The position numbers were made by a program, and so were the translations under genes. A DNA stretch of 64,000 bases from Eremophila alpestris peregrina (Eukaryota; Chordata; Aves; Passeriformes; Alaudidae): NCBI GenBank assembly GCA_009792885.1, contig WMCF01000035.1, positions 5,315,538 through 5,379,537 of the forward strand, in the 5' to 3' direction. Below the pieces are notes generated by a model that searched no databases, had not been told where the DNA came from, and saw only the letters and a program-made list of their open reading frames with translations. Shown piece after piece: positions 42,101 through 54,235 of this stretch; the stretch's first letter is position 1, and each line of letters opens with the position of its first letter.

Positions 42101-45100
42101 GAAATTCATGTTTTCCTCTCTTTGGGTGAATTGCCTCAGAGAACACTGACTAGCTTCTGATGGCTGCTCATTGTCCTTGAGGTTAAAAGCAGCAGTCCTG
42201 TGGCCATTCCATGGCATCTTGTCTTTCCTTACTAACAGCAACAGGCTTTCTAGGAAGCTGTTCCTTCCTGTGCCCCCTCCTTGGCTTATTATTTGTCTTT
42301 TTTACTAGGAATAGTGCTCCCTAGCCTCTTGCCAAGATCCAAATCCTGTTTACCAGAAAGATAAAGCACCACAAAATTAATCATTTTTCAAGAAGAGGCT
42401 CCTAGGCCTCCAAAATTTAAAAGATTTTTTAGATTTTCCTCTGCTGTTCAAAGACCTGTACCAGTAATATCCTTTAACGAGGAAGGACTTGCTGAAGAGA
42501 TGCTTCCAACAGCTTCTTAATCTTCTAAAGCCAGTGACAACTGTATTGACAAGGGGCTGCTGCTGCCTTTATATATATCTATATTTGCAAGCTATTACTT
42601 GATCAAATTGCTGGAGGGATAAATATTTACCCTTCCAGAAAGTTTTGTCCAGCACCTCACTGATGTGTCTGTATGGGACATCAAAGCTCAGGAAGTGAGA
42701 ACTATGAATACCAGAGAACTGCACTATATCCTCTGCCTTTCTTAGTTCTTTTAAATTCTGAATGCTTCCAGTGCTTTCAAATTCCTATTTTAATACTAAT
42801 TTTTTCTGATTTTTAAGATCAGATATGCAATATGCCAGAAATAATAAAACCTCTCATACCTGAGAAACATCACAGCAGTACTTTGTGATAAAGGTAAATG
42901 GTTCTGATTCCAGCTCAGATCCTTCATGAAATGAGGGGATTTTGCTGTTGGAAATGATCATGTTAGCATGAAGACATTGAGCATTCTCTCTGACAGTTGC
43001 AAATGTATGGAAATTCACACCTGTGCTCTGGAGGTGGAATTTCACAATCCTTACAATGAGTATCTGCTTTCTCTGAGAGAAAGGACCAAAGGTTTCACCC
43101 TGGGGCAATGACACAAGTGCCCGTGCAAAGATCAGGTTTCACACAGGTACTCACAGAGGGCAAACTGCAGGAACAGCTGGAGTGTTAGCCAAATGGAGCA
43201 CTGCTATCAGGCCCCATATGGGAATAGAATGCTCCTTTCTTTCCTGTTCAAGGGAAAAAGTATATTTTAAATGATTGCCCTTCTGCAGGAGAGGGTGCAC
43301 AGGGTGCTGTGCATCAGCCATTCACTAGGAGTGATAAATGTGTATTACTGCAAGTGCCTCTCTATATGTCTCTAACTGCATCAGATGACATCGCTTCAAC
43401 TGTGCTTCGGCTAAAAATATGGCTTTACATCTAAAGTTCCATCTGTGTTGTTGTAACGTAATTCAGCTGCAGAATGTGAACTCCCTGTATCTTTGTACAG
43501 AGAAATATCAAGGGGAGTGAAGCAAAGAGCACTTTTATCCATATATGAAATTTACTTATGTAATGCCCTAATCTGGAAATCAGTTTTGTTGAACAAGGGA
43601 AAAAGCCCCTAATGAATAAAAAATTGTGCTCAGGAGGGCCAATTCAATATTTCTCTTTAACATGTCATCCAGCATTTCAATCTGGGTAGAAAGAAAAAGC
43701 TATTCCATTTTAAGGAAGCTTTCAAAAATTTGGTTGCCTTCCAATTTGAAACAAACACTCAAATCTTTACATTTTCTTCCAGATCCAATTAGAATTGTAG
43801 GGCGAGCTTGTCTGGGAGGTTGTACTTGAACACAGAAACTAAAAGGCTGGAAATTCCAGGCTCCAAAAATATCTACATGGCTGCAAGTGAGGTAGCTCAG
43901 AGCAGCTGGCTCTAAGAATAGGAACAAGCAGGAGCCTGCTGGTGTGCCTGGTCTAAGCTCTGCTCAGCTCCAGCTGACCCTGCCAGTGTTTGTCATTGAT
44001 GGACACGAGGCAGTCTCAGCTGTACAAACTGTTCTAAACCTGATGTTTTCATATTTTCAGGTGAATATATGTGTATTCTGATTGGGTGTACCCTGATTTT
44101 CTGTCAGCTGAACTGTCAGTTCATTTCAGAAACCAGCTATATAACTGCATGTGGTTGCCACAGTTTTCTAAGAGTGTAGAAGGATTTTATCTGTCTGGAA
44201 TGCTGTACTGGCTCTGATCATAATTAGTAACACAGTTGCATTATGTTTTGGAAGCATTGGCTATAAAACATATGAAAGACTGCTTGCAAAAAATTCTGAA
44301 TAGTAAAGGACTTTCAATGAAAAATTTGGTCCATAGTGTTTTGAGATCTTAAATGGATTCAGAAAGCAATGTTCTCTCATTTGTGTGCAAATTTCCTGCT
44401 AGATGCTGTCACTGCAGTTGTACTGTAGTTGGGATTAATAGCCATGACTTCTACAGGAAGGTGCCATGTGTGAATGGCCATTGGCATTTGTGGGAAAGTG
44501 TCTGAGTGCTTGAAGGCCTGCGTACAGATGTGTGATCATATTCCTTACACAGACTTAGACAGGGTACTTTGTTCCTATTCCCTGCGTTTCTTACTGGTTA
44601 TCCCTTGTAAGAATCACAAATGTTCACCATTCACAATTTGCATTTCCCTTTGAGAACTTTTTGCATAGCTCTAGGATGCTAAACTATTATTAAGCTGTAT
44701 CATTTTTCAAGCTCTTGTTTTTTTCTTTCTTGGATGATATGCCAATACCTAATTACCATTGCTACTCTGATGTGCTTCAAGCTGTGGGCTTTTTTTTTCT
44801 TACATGTAGCAGGTGAAAACACCCACATTGTATAAAAATGCTGTTGCTTTCTCCTACATTTAGGTAATAATCATGTCATCAAAGCAGAAATTAGTTACTA
44901 GAACATTTAAGGCTGAATCCTGTCCTGCTGAAATGATACTGAAATTATGTTCACTCTCATATCTCATTTTTCTGAAAAAGACAATTATACATGGATTTAG
45001 ACTACTGCTGTCCTTTCCTATGACCAAGCAAGAATAGTATTTAAGAGTTTCCCAAACTCCAAGAGCTATTATAGTCCTGAAAAGAAGCACAGCAAGTGTA

Positions 45101-46245
45101 AAATAAGAAAACCCACTGAATGAGTTCTAATTTTCTATAAAACTGAGAGGAAAGGGGTCTGTGAATCTTATTAAATTCTGTAATATATTTTATTAGCTGC
45201 AGTCATGTTATTCTGATTCATATCAGAATGGAGACTATGGAGAGCAGTGTCTTACAAAAGGATCCAATATTGTTCCAGTAAATAAACTCTCAATAATTAT
45301 TCTTGTCAAGGAAAAGCCTGAAGGTCCTGCCAGCTAGACAACTGATTGTGCAGCAGGAATTCGTGTGCAATGCAGTTTCACTTGGCCTTGCACACAAAAT
45401 GAAAAGTAATAGAAATAGAAGATGCTTGAGGATCCTCCAGTCATTAATGAAACACTGAGTCTAAACCCTATCCCAGAGTACCACATCTACATGTGCTTTA
45501 AATACCTGCAAGGCTGGAGGACACCAGGCCTTGGGCTGGCTCCTGTGACAGTCCTGGCCATGTTAATGAAGTTGCCTGGAGACAGAAAATCTCACAGTAA
45601 AAGCTGGGAAGTGACCATTGCAGAGCCACTGCAGGGACACTGTTAGCAGTCCTGGAAGGAAAAGGCCTCCCCAAAGAATGAAATTACACTGCCTTAACTA
45701 ACTCCTACTTTAGAATGAAATTTACTTTCCAATTTTAATTCAAAGTTGATGAAACTTTCATTCTCTTGAGGACAAATAAGAGACTGAAATAGTTCGTAAG
45801 AAAAGGACCCAAAGCCTAGTTTAAAGCTCAGCAGCTTTACCTTTTGCAAAGATAATTAAGTTCTAGACATAACCAAAATAATGTAGCCTTGCTAAACATT
45901 CCTAGATAGAGCAGATAGACCTATATGCATAGAATTTGTGTAAGAATTTACTATTACTTTCACACATCAGTCTGGTTATCCTGTTTGTTTATTCATTGTC
46001 TGAATTCCCTGCCATTCACTTCTTCATCTGAGACTTTGTTTTAAAAGCCTGTTAGGAGTAGGAGTGACAATGGAGTGGAAAGAGATTGAATTCTGAGTGG
46101 AATATCTTAGGGATGTGCGATTGCAGACTCACAGTGATCAGGTCACAATGATCTGTCTTGATTAACAGATTTTTACATTTAAACTATCTATTGCAAAGTG
46201 GTTAGACAAACCCTATGAATGATTCTTGGTTGGACTGTACCCACC

Positions 46246-46270
46246 AAGTATCCTAGAAAGTAGGATACTT
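46246..46270. repeat. Perfect inverted repeat, 10-bp arms
   Basis: AAGTATCCTA (46246-46255) pairs with TAGGATACTT (46261-46270) around the 5-base loop GAAAG. Confidence 0.85.
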
Positions 46271-47120
46271 ATTCTGTTCTGTACCACACGCTGCAGGCCA
46301 GACACTTAGAAAACAGCCAACCGACCAAAAAATATGGAAAGGAACAGGGGAAAAGAGAGAGAGAAGGAGGAAAACTGTAAACTCCTTCTTAAGAGTGATT
46401 TTCTGCCAAACACCTTCTGTGTTAGATGCAAGCTGGATATGAGATGCAGTTAGATGAATTTTAAGATTGCTCTGTCAAACATGCCTTCTTAGTGTGTTAA
46501 AACAATGCCAGCACAAGTGATTTAAGAATAAATGGGTAGCACTGGCTAAAATCTAGACAGCTTGGGTAGAGCTGCTCAGGAAGATATGGATCTGTGTGTT
46601 TGTGGCTGCATAATGGATGTGTAAATTACACAGTGTCCCGCAGTGGCAGACTGTGCATCAATACTTTTACATTTATTTGCTGATATAAAGCTGTAGTTTA
46701 CAGCCTGTCAGGGTGATGTGCTAACAATTTAAGTACAGAGGCCTCATACAGCAAGGCAATTAGGTAAATTAAGTACATAAGCTTGAGTTTTATTCTGAGC
46801 CTGGGACCGATTACAATGAAACCAAGAGAACTGTTTCCATGTTACATTCCAGTCAGGGCCCAGCCCTGGAACTGTTCTGCAAACAGCCCTGCAGTAATGC
46901 TCTGTATGTCTGGGACAGAAGTGCTGATGTGAACCCCACTACAGCCCCTCAAGTGTACTGGGACAGACCTTTCTGTGTCCTGGCACTTACCACACTGACT
47001 TTTGCATGGTACTAGCAAAGGCACCTCATCTGGATTCTTCCAAACTCATGTTAGGTCATAGAAAATAGTTTCTGCAGCCCTATTTTTTGATTGTGCTGTT
47101 TCCCAAAGAAACAGCTCTCA

Positions 47121-47141
47121 TTCAGCACCATGGCCAGAGGC
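47121..47141 (+). promoter_or_regulatory. RE1/NRSE-like REST binding site
   Basis: The core TCAGCACCATGGCCAG (47122-47137) fits the degenerate RE1 consensus TYAGMRCCNNRGMSAG at every position, and 17 of 21 bases match the full RE1 as I recall it. REST represses neuronal genes outside neurons, and NRG3 is a neural gene whose exon starts 13 kb downstream. Occupancy is not shown. Confidence 0.55.
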
Positions 47142-49837
47142 TTTTCAGCATGAGGTTAAATTAAAAAAAAAAAAAAAAGAAAGAAAAAATGTTATTAATC
47201 AGAAATTTAGCCACACAGAGTCAAAAGTAAACTATAAAATATTAGAAAACTCAATCTGTCATTAACTTAATGTCCTACCTCTGTCATTTTATTTTAGAGT
47301 ATCAGTGTACTGTGTAAGCCAAGAGATCAGTTGTGCAATATTGGCTACTGTATTTCAGAGTATTCTTCTGTCATCAGGCTGCTTTCATTTAATTTTTGTT
47401 TCCTACTGATTGCTCACCCTCTTAAATAGCTAAAACCTCCTTCTGCTAACAAGGGGGTCTTGGTCTGCTGTGTGTGTCTTTGAGCTGTGTGGACACATTC
47501 ACATCAACAGCCTACCTGTGAGCTTTGGTGAGGAGGATTCCCATGTCATTGGTACAGAGTATCACTGAAATCCTGACCAATCCACAGATTCACTTTTTCT
47601 TTTAAGGAAAAAAAAATCACCTGGCCTGCATTCATAAATAAATAATAACAATTATTGGTTATAAAATTTGTTCTTGTCCTCAAAATGTCACAGTTTTGTT
47701 TGTCTTTTGTTTCAGTTGCATTCCTCAGGGTGATACACGTGATGTATTTGGCCACAGCACTGCTTTTAGTGTTAGTATGTCATACAGCCAGTGCAGAAAG
47801 ACTGGTTTAACTCAGCTGAGGGCTGAGATTTGGTTGACTAGGTATTACAAATCCAATCCCATCATATTTACAGGAAAGAACTACCATTTAATACCAGATA
47901 GTGAGAGAATGTTGCAATTAGTTTTGTTTTTTTTAAAACCATTACGTTTGCCAAAATGCATTAGTTCCATACACTTCCACCTTTCTTTAACACTCAGTGT
48001 GCATTCTCCCATGCTATTGGAAATCTGAGTTTTCTAGGAATTGTACAGATACCAGAATGTTAAATATTCAGGCTTCCTTGCCTTGAGCTAGATGTGTGCT
48101 GTGAGTGGTTCACAGGAGCATCAGGCTGCAGCTGTGGGTGAAACAGGCCTTGGCAGGGCAGCTCTGACTATTGGAAAGCATTTAAGGTGATTTTCAGCTG
48201 CATCTTGCTTCAAGCTTTCTTTGTTAACTTCATGGAGTCTTCTGTTACTGTCAGGAATTAACAAGTGAAGGTAACAGTAAATGAACAAAGCATATAATAA
48301 TTGTTGTCTACCAGCTAAGAAATATTTCAGACTAGACTGCTTTGTAGAATACAAGAAATGCAGAAGTGCTGGAAGAGATGACTTTTCTCATTGCCTCACC
48401 CACTCCTGCATACACTGACTGTGCCTGACCTAATCCACTACCCTGTCATCACTGGCATACAACAACAGAAAAGCTTTTTCTTTACTATAAACCAGAAATT
48501 TAAACTTCAGAGGAAAAAAACAAACTTGCCCATTAAAATTTCTGCCAGTAGCTAGATTTGTGATCTGCACTTCGGGAAACACACTGTAATTTAATTTTAG
48601 AAAAATGGTGCTAGATTTAAATATTGAGCCAGAACTCAGGTAATTTCTACTACAAAAATACATCTAATCTGTAAAATCCAGTATATCTCCACTGTAACTA
48701 GAATCTGAGTAAAATTTAAGAAATGACAATTTCTAGTACGTGAAGTGCCCAACTTTGTTTTCTTATGGGCAATTATAATTTGGTCATAAGTAGCAGGTTG
48801 AGATACTTCATTCTGAATGTACAGCCTCAGAGAGCTGTGCTGTTCTCCTGATATTTGCATTCTCTATGAGAGTTTTCATTAGAATAAAAATAAATACCTA
48901 GAAATGTAGAAATACCTCTGTATGCAATTCCCTATCTCAGTGCTTTCATGTGCACCTTTTCAGTCACTCAGCATCCCTTTGATGAATTCCATAAAACTAA
49001 CCAAGTAAAAAAACGATATTAATATATTGAAGAAAGGCTTTTGGTCTCTACATATTCATTTCTTGGGATCTAATTAAAATTGATTTTGCTGCTATTGGGT
49101 TTTAACGACATCCTATATTGTGGCAGCTTTTCCTGATGATTATTTCAAAGTTCTGAATCAGGGATCATGTAATGTGCCTGGCAGGTTGACACCCATAATT
49201 TTGGGGTCATAAATATTTAGATTTTCTGAGAGAGCTTAACTTGCTTTATCTACATTTTAAAAATTGCTGTGGTGTAGGCTTCACTCAGTTTGATCTAATA
49301 AGTTGTGCAGTGTCGTGTCCTAACAATCCTCTAAGCTCTAATCACCATTTGTATGCAAAGCATGGCAATTAGAGCAATTTTCTTTGCTGGTAATTCTGAA
49401 CCTGAAGGAAAACAAATTAGAATAAAAATGCAAGCTCTTTATACCTGAGTATATTGTACAGTATTTTGATATAAAAGCTGACCTGCATAGAGAAAAAAAG
49501 AGATTGTAATTTTTCTTGCTCTCAGGTTTAACCTGTTCTTAAAAAAGAAAAAAAGAACCCTCTCTGTCTTCCAGTTTGTTTTGCTTTTCAGCTACCTTGG
49601 CCATAGATTTATCTTCTCAGTGTGTCTCAGCATTCTCAAAAAGATGAGGACTTTACATTTACAATTGAGTAATTTAAATCTCTTATTATTTTATCAAAAT
49701 AGTGAGCATGGTCACTTGTGAGCTAATAGGTAATTCAGATTGTGTAGGCATGTCAATATTTGGCTCTTACAGTAGATCTGACTTTTATCCAGTTTACTTG
49801 AACAAATTGCCAACTTTATAGCAGCTTGATAATAAGA

Positions 49838-49855
49838 ATATAGAATATTCTATAT
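49838..49855. repeat. 18-bp perfect palindrome
   Basis: ATATAGAATATTCTATAT is its own reverse complement with no spacer. It contains GAATATTC, which resembles paired heat-shock or STAT-like half sites, but no function can be assigned. Confidence 0.85.
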
Positions 49856-50391
49856 GAATAAGAAAGATCTCTTTAATTCAATAGATTCAGTATAAAACAT
49901 CAGGCTAAATTACTGCATTGCTATAGGTCATATGTTGGAGCAATGATATCAAAAAGATGTTCTTCAGAATTTTCCTGTTTATAATTAGTTCAAAACTTCC
50001 TTCTCATCGTTGTTTTTGTTTGCTTATGTAGGTTTTTAAAAATAAATTAGGCACAGTAACTGCCAAACTAAAAATTTCTCTGGGATAAGAAAGATGATAG
50101 GACGAGAGGAATGTATTTCATCAAATGGCAACTGCCCTTATCTTACTGGCTTTTCATGAAGAAAATAATTTCTAATTATAAACCTTTTTGCTTCAGTGAG
50201 TAAAGGCCTGGAATGTCAGGGGGAAGGAACCCCCCGTGCCCTAACTCAGGGAAGTGCTCTGCTTAGGCAGGAACACTTCTGCTGGCTTCAGGGGCAATTC
50301 CAGCACAGTCCTGAGCACCTCCTGAAGAGTTTCCACACTATTTATACAACTTATTCTTCTCATATTTCAAATGGGTAGAACAGCAGCTGCC

Positions 50392-50439
50392 TCAGAGCTG
50401 AACCTCTTGGTTTATCTTGGTCAGAGCTGAACCTCCTGG
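50392..50439. repeat. Short direct repeat, 19 bp, 29-bp period
   Basis: TCAGAGCTGAACCTCTTGG (50392-50410) recurs at 50421-50439 with one T to C change, separated by 10 bases. Probably a small local duplication. Confidence 0.85.
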
Positions 50440-53400
50440 ACACTGCAGCAGCACCAGACTCATGACAAGGAGCACGGGATGTGTGCTGCAGGACAGGAGA
50501 AGCAGCAGTGTGTACTAACAGTGACATCATGTGATGAGCAGCACAAATCTGCCTTACCAGCACTGGTTTGGGTTAGTCCATTTTGCTGGTAGTACACAGA
50601 GAGATCTGCTGCCTGCTCCCACAGATAGGTAAACTCTACAGCTTCACATTTCAACTTGAGCCAGCCCTCAGCTGCTCTGTGAAGACTGTGAGTGAAATCA
50701 TGCTCCTGTTGAAATGCAGAGAAGCTTCCCCATTGACCACAGCTGGGACTGTGCTAAGGTGCTGTCGAGTTTCTGACATTTAAACACCATCCTCACTTCT
50801 TGAAATTATGATTGCGACTAAAATGTAGCAAAGTTTAAAAGGAATGAGTTTTTCAATTTGCATAACTTCAATGATCAAACTGATTGAGCTTAGCATTTCG
50901 TTCAAAGTTCCCACTTTAGCTGGCATTGCTAGTGTTGAAATCACATATATCTCAAAAGTAACATATTTTTGGAAAGTTCTATGTGATAGGAAATGGGGTC
51001 TCAGGATGAAAAGTGCTTTTCATCTTAGAAGTAATTTTTATCTCACTTGTGTGTAAGCAATGTGCTGTGGAGGGAGTCAGACTGTGTGCAGCTATGTGTA
51101 CATGTTTGCCTGCCTGATTTTTTTTCTCATTCAATCAAAAGAAGCTTTTAGGATGAACAAGTAGGTGATAAATCAAGGACCAGAGGCCAGACACCCTTTT
51201 GTATGTTACCTCCTAAGAATTAATGGTGGGACCATGGTGGGGAAGTAATTAAAATTATATCACTGCTTAGTCAAAAGGATTCCTAATCATTAAAAGCTTC
51301 CTCGTTATAGAACAGAAAGACAGCTCAGTATTTAAGGACAGTTTGTGCAAAGTCAGTGGATGAAGACAGTGACTCTGAAAGATAAATTTACAAAAATTAG
51401 GATATCCCTGTTTGTGAGATGCAGTAGGGTTTCTGAGACCAAAGGTTAGAGATTTTCTGTTCTTTGTATACATGCCTGTGTCTACTTTTGAATCTATAGA
51501 TGCAGCACATTTATTTTTAGGGGCAATTTTCTGTTAGAAAGCTGTTTGTCACCAGCTGCCTGGGAAAATTTCTTGTAGATGTCAGTGCAGCTTGGCTTGC
51601 ACAGCAGGGTTGAGGAATGGAGGCTGAATGTGAGGGCTCTCTGTAGAACATCTCATTCAAGGGCATATCCTCAAGAGTGCAGAAGTAATGAAATCTATAA
51701 GCTGATCTTTAAGGCTGATCTTTGCCTTCAGAGGGAGGGCAGAAATTACACCTAGACTTTTACAATTAGAGAAATTAAGTTAAACCTTTCTTTCAGGCAC
51801 CTCAGTTTGTGCAAGTTAGCTTTATACAGAATTAATGCAATTGACTGGTGATCTTAATGGAAAGGATGCTCTGCAGCACTTTTGACACAGATGCTTTATA
51901 GAAGATGTCCAGATAAACAATGAAAATGAAGATTGAAAGCACTCTGGTTTGAACAATATTTTGCTGCATTGTGGATGTTATGCTGTACATTTTAGGGTAG
52001 AAATACAGGAAGTGAAGAAATAGCAGTAAGAGAGCAGCTTGTGAGAGACCTTGGGGACACTGATGATTCCCTGACCACAGGTTTGGATGACAAGGGAGCT
52101 ATAAAGTTTGAAATCTTAATTTCTGACCTCTGATTTACCATTCTGCTGAGCTCGATTCTCTGATTTTAGAGAGATTGACTGACCAGAGAGGTTTGTTCTT
52201 AAAAAGGTTCAATTTCCCAAAAGAGATGAAGGGAAATGTGAAAGGCTGTGTAGAACAAATGAGTAGCTGAGTAGTCTATGAAGTTTAGCCACTTCGCCTT
52301 TGATGTCAGCTGTTTCAAATAAAAATCTTCCCTTTGCAAAGAAAAGAGATACAAAAATTCTGGTCCCAATTTGAGATTGGGATTTTGTTCTCAAAAAACC
52401 CATTTTATAGCTGTCTTCTTTAGGGTTCCTCCATGCATCCCAGTAGACAGTGAGAGATGTGCTTCAATTTCTGCCTGCCAGAATCTCCTGGTGGGCCATG
52501 GAGGTTTAATTTCACCTTAAAATATGATTCAATGAAGTGGTTCTGCATTATGTTTCTTTAGACTCATATTTGCATACGTATATTTGTATATGTTGAATCC
52601 CTTAGTGTCTGCTTTGGTACCAAATGGGACAAAGTCACAGAGCTTTGTTCCATAGCCAAGGGACATATTCACATGTTCTGTTTACTCCAAAGCTTTAACA
52701 CCTTCCTTCTCAAATAGATCTACATTTACTACTGATCCATGTCTGCATTTGTATACCTACACATTTCTGAAAGCTTTGCTGCTCTCCCTTTAGATCTGTT
52801 AGTGACATTACAAATGTAATTTTGTCGAGAAAGAAAGTGTTTAAAGCCTTGTGCAACTGAAAGTTTCTTTTCTTCAGCCAACTAGCTCAGCTGGTCTGGT
52901 AAAAAGAAGAAAGGCAACAAGAAAACAAACTCTTTAAATAAGAGTCTATCTCTTTGTTTATCATGCTTACCATTATTAAAACATCAGAGTATGCAAGGTG
53001 TATTGTTACTGGTATGATATTGCTTATTAAATATTAAATGCCTGATTATTGAGCTGTAGAGAATAACTACCATGACATCAATGTAGTCATAGTGCACACA
53101 AAGAAATAGAGTACTATGATTTGGAATTGGGATTTTAGGTGACCTAATGCATCTCTAGTTTTCCATTGGACAAATACATGTTAACACCTACAGTGTCCAT
53201 AAAGGGAAGGACAGACTTGGTGATTGGTACATTGGTGATTAATTAGTTTAAGGTTGAATCCAAGTTTTTTGGGTTTTTTTTAATATCCTTTTCAACCTGG
53301 GGTTGCAAGTTTGGCTGTTGATAACTCTATAGGTTTCAAAATCCTAAAATTTCCAGAGTACATCCTTAATTTTTTCCTTTTTTTTTTTTTAAGCACAGCT

Positions 53401-53537
53401 TTAAGTACAGCTATTTATCAACTAATTTTCTATCAGTTGTTCTCTTTGAAGTATTTATTCACCAGCTGTCTTGCTTTGGGCATTGTTTTACTTCCTATTG
53501 ACCTGCCCCTGCTGTTTGTCCACGTGCAGTTAGAGTA

Positions 53538-53932
53538 AAATCACAGAATCATAGAATGGTTTGTATTGGAGGGGACTTTTGAAGGTCATTTGTTCCAGTT
53601 CAACCAGACCAGGTTGCTCAGAGCCCCATCCAGCCTCACCTATTCCAGGGATGGGCATCCCATACCTCTCTGGGCAACCTGTTCCAGTGCCTCACCATCC
53701 TCAGTGTAAGAAATTGTTCCTTAGGTCCAGTCTACTGTCATTTGGTTTAAAAACATTCCCCCATCTCCTATCACAACAAAGCCTGCTAAAAAGTCTCTTC
53801 ACATCTTTTGTTTGAGCCCATTTAAGTGCTGAAAGGCTGCAGTGAGGTCTCCCTGGAGCTTTCTCCAGCCTGAAGCAGTGTCTCAGCCTTTCCTCACAGG
53901 AGCCATGGTCCATCCCTTGCCTTCAGAGCAGA
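53538..53932 (-). mobile_element. CR1 LINE 3' portion (ORF2 C-terminus and 3' end)
   Basis: The + strand begins with the reverse complement of the typical CR1 terminus (AATCATAGAATGGTT), followed by CR1 3' sequence (CTCTGGGCAACCTGTTCCAGTG). On the minus strand, from about 53900 down to 53701, the reading resembles the C-terminal end of the CR1 ORF2 protein (RLFSRLCCDRRWGN). CR1 is the main avian non-LTR retrotransposon. The copy is diverged and inactive. Confidence 0.93.
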
Positions 53933-54235
53933 CATGCTCTTACTGAAGCTGTCCTGCATCTCTTCCCTGCCCATGTGTTGTAGCATAGCTTCTAGGAGGA
54001 TCTGGTTCATCATTTTCTCAGGCATGGAGATGAGGCTGGCAGGGCAGTAATTCCCAGAGTCCTCCTTTTTATCCATTTTAAACATGGGTGCAATGCTTCC
54101 ATTTCTCCAGTCACCAGGAATTTAACCTGACTGCTGTGATGTTTCAAATATCACCCAGAGTGGCTTGGCAACTACGTCAGCAAATTTCTCCAGGACTCTC
54201 AGGGCATCTTACCAGGTCCCAAAGACTTGCACATG
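53933..54235 (-). mobile_element. CR1 LINE reverse-transcriptase N-terminal fragment
   Basis: On the minus strand this reads the early reverse-transcriptase region of CR1 ORF2, with recognisable blocks such as FADVVAKPL, IPGDWRNGS and KKEDSGNY. A stop codon interrupts it at 54122-54124, and the frame shifts further upstream near 54200. It joins directly to the C-terminal fragment at about 53932, with most of the enzyme between them missing. Either one inserted copy has a large internal deletion, or two copies lie side by side. Confidence 0.88.

Larger units (their letters stand above)
13953..53537. other. Intergenic, far 5' flank of NRG3
   Basis: About 40 kb of mostly unique AT-rich DNA. No protein domain, tRNA, rRNA or tandem array recognised. 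It contains short (TA)n runs near 30461, 37672 and 38590, a TTTG repeat at 30841, the inverted repeats listed separately, the REST-like site at 47.1 kb and several possible enhancer stretches. The longest open frames (124 codons at 35165-35539 minus; 111 at 28123-28458 plus) lack homology and look like chance. Confidence 0.75.
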
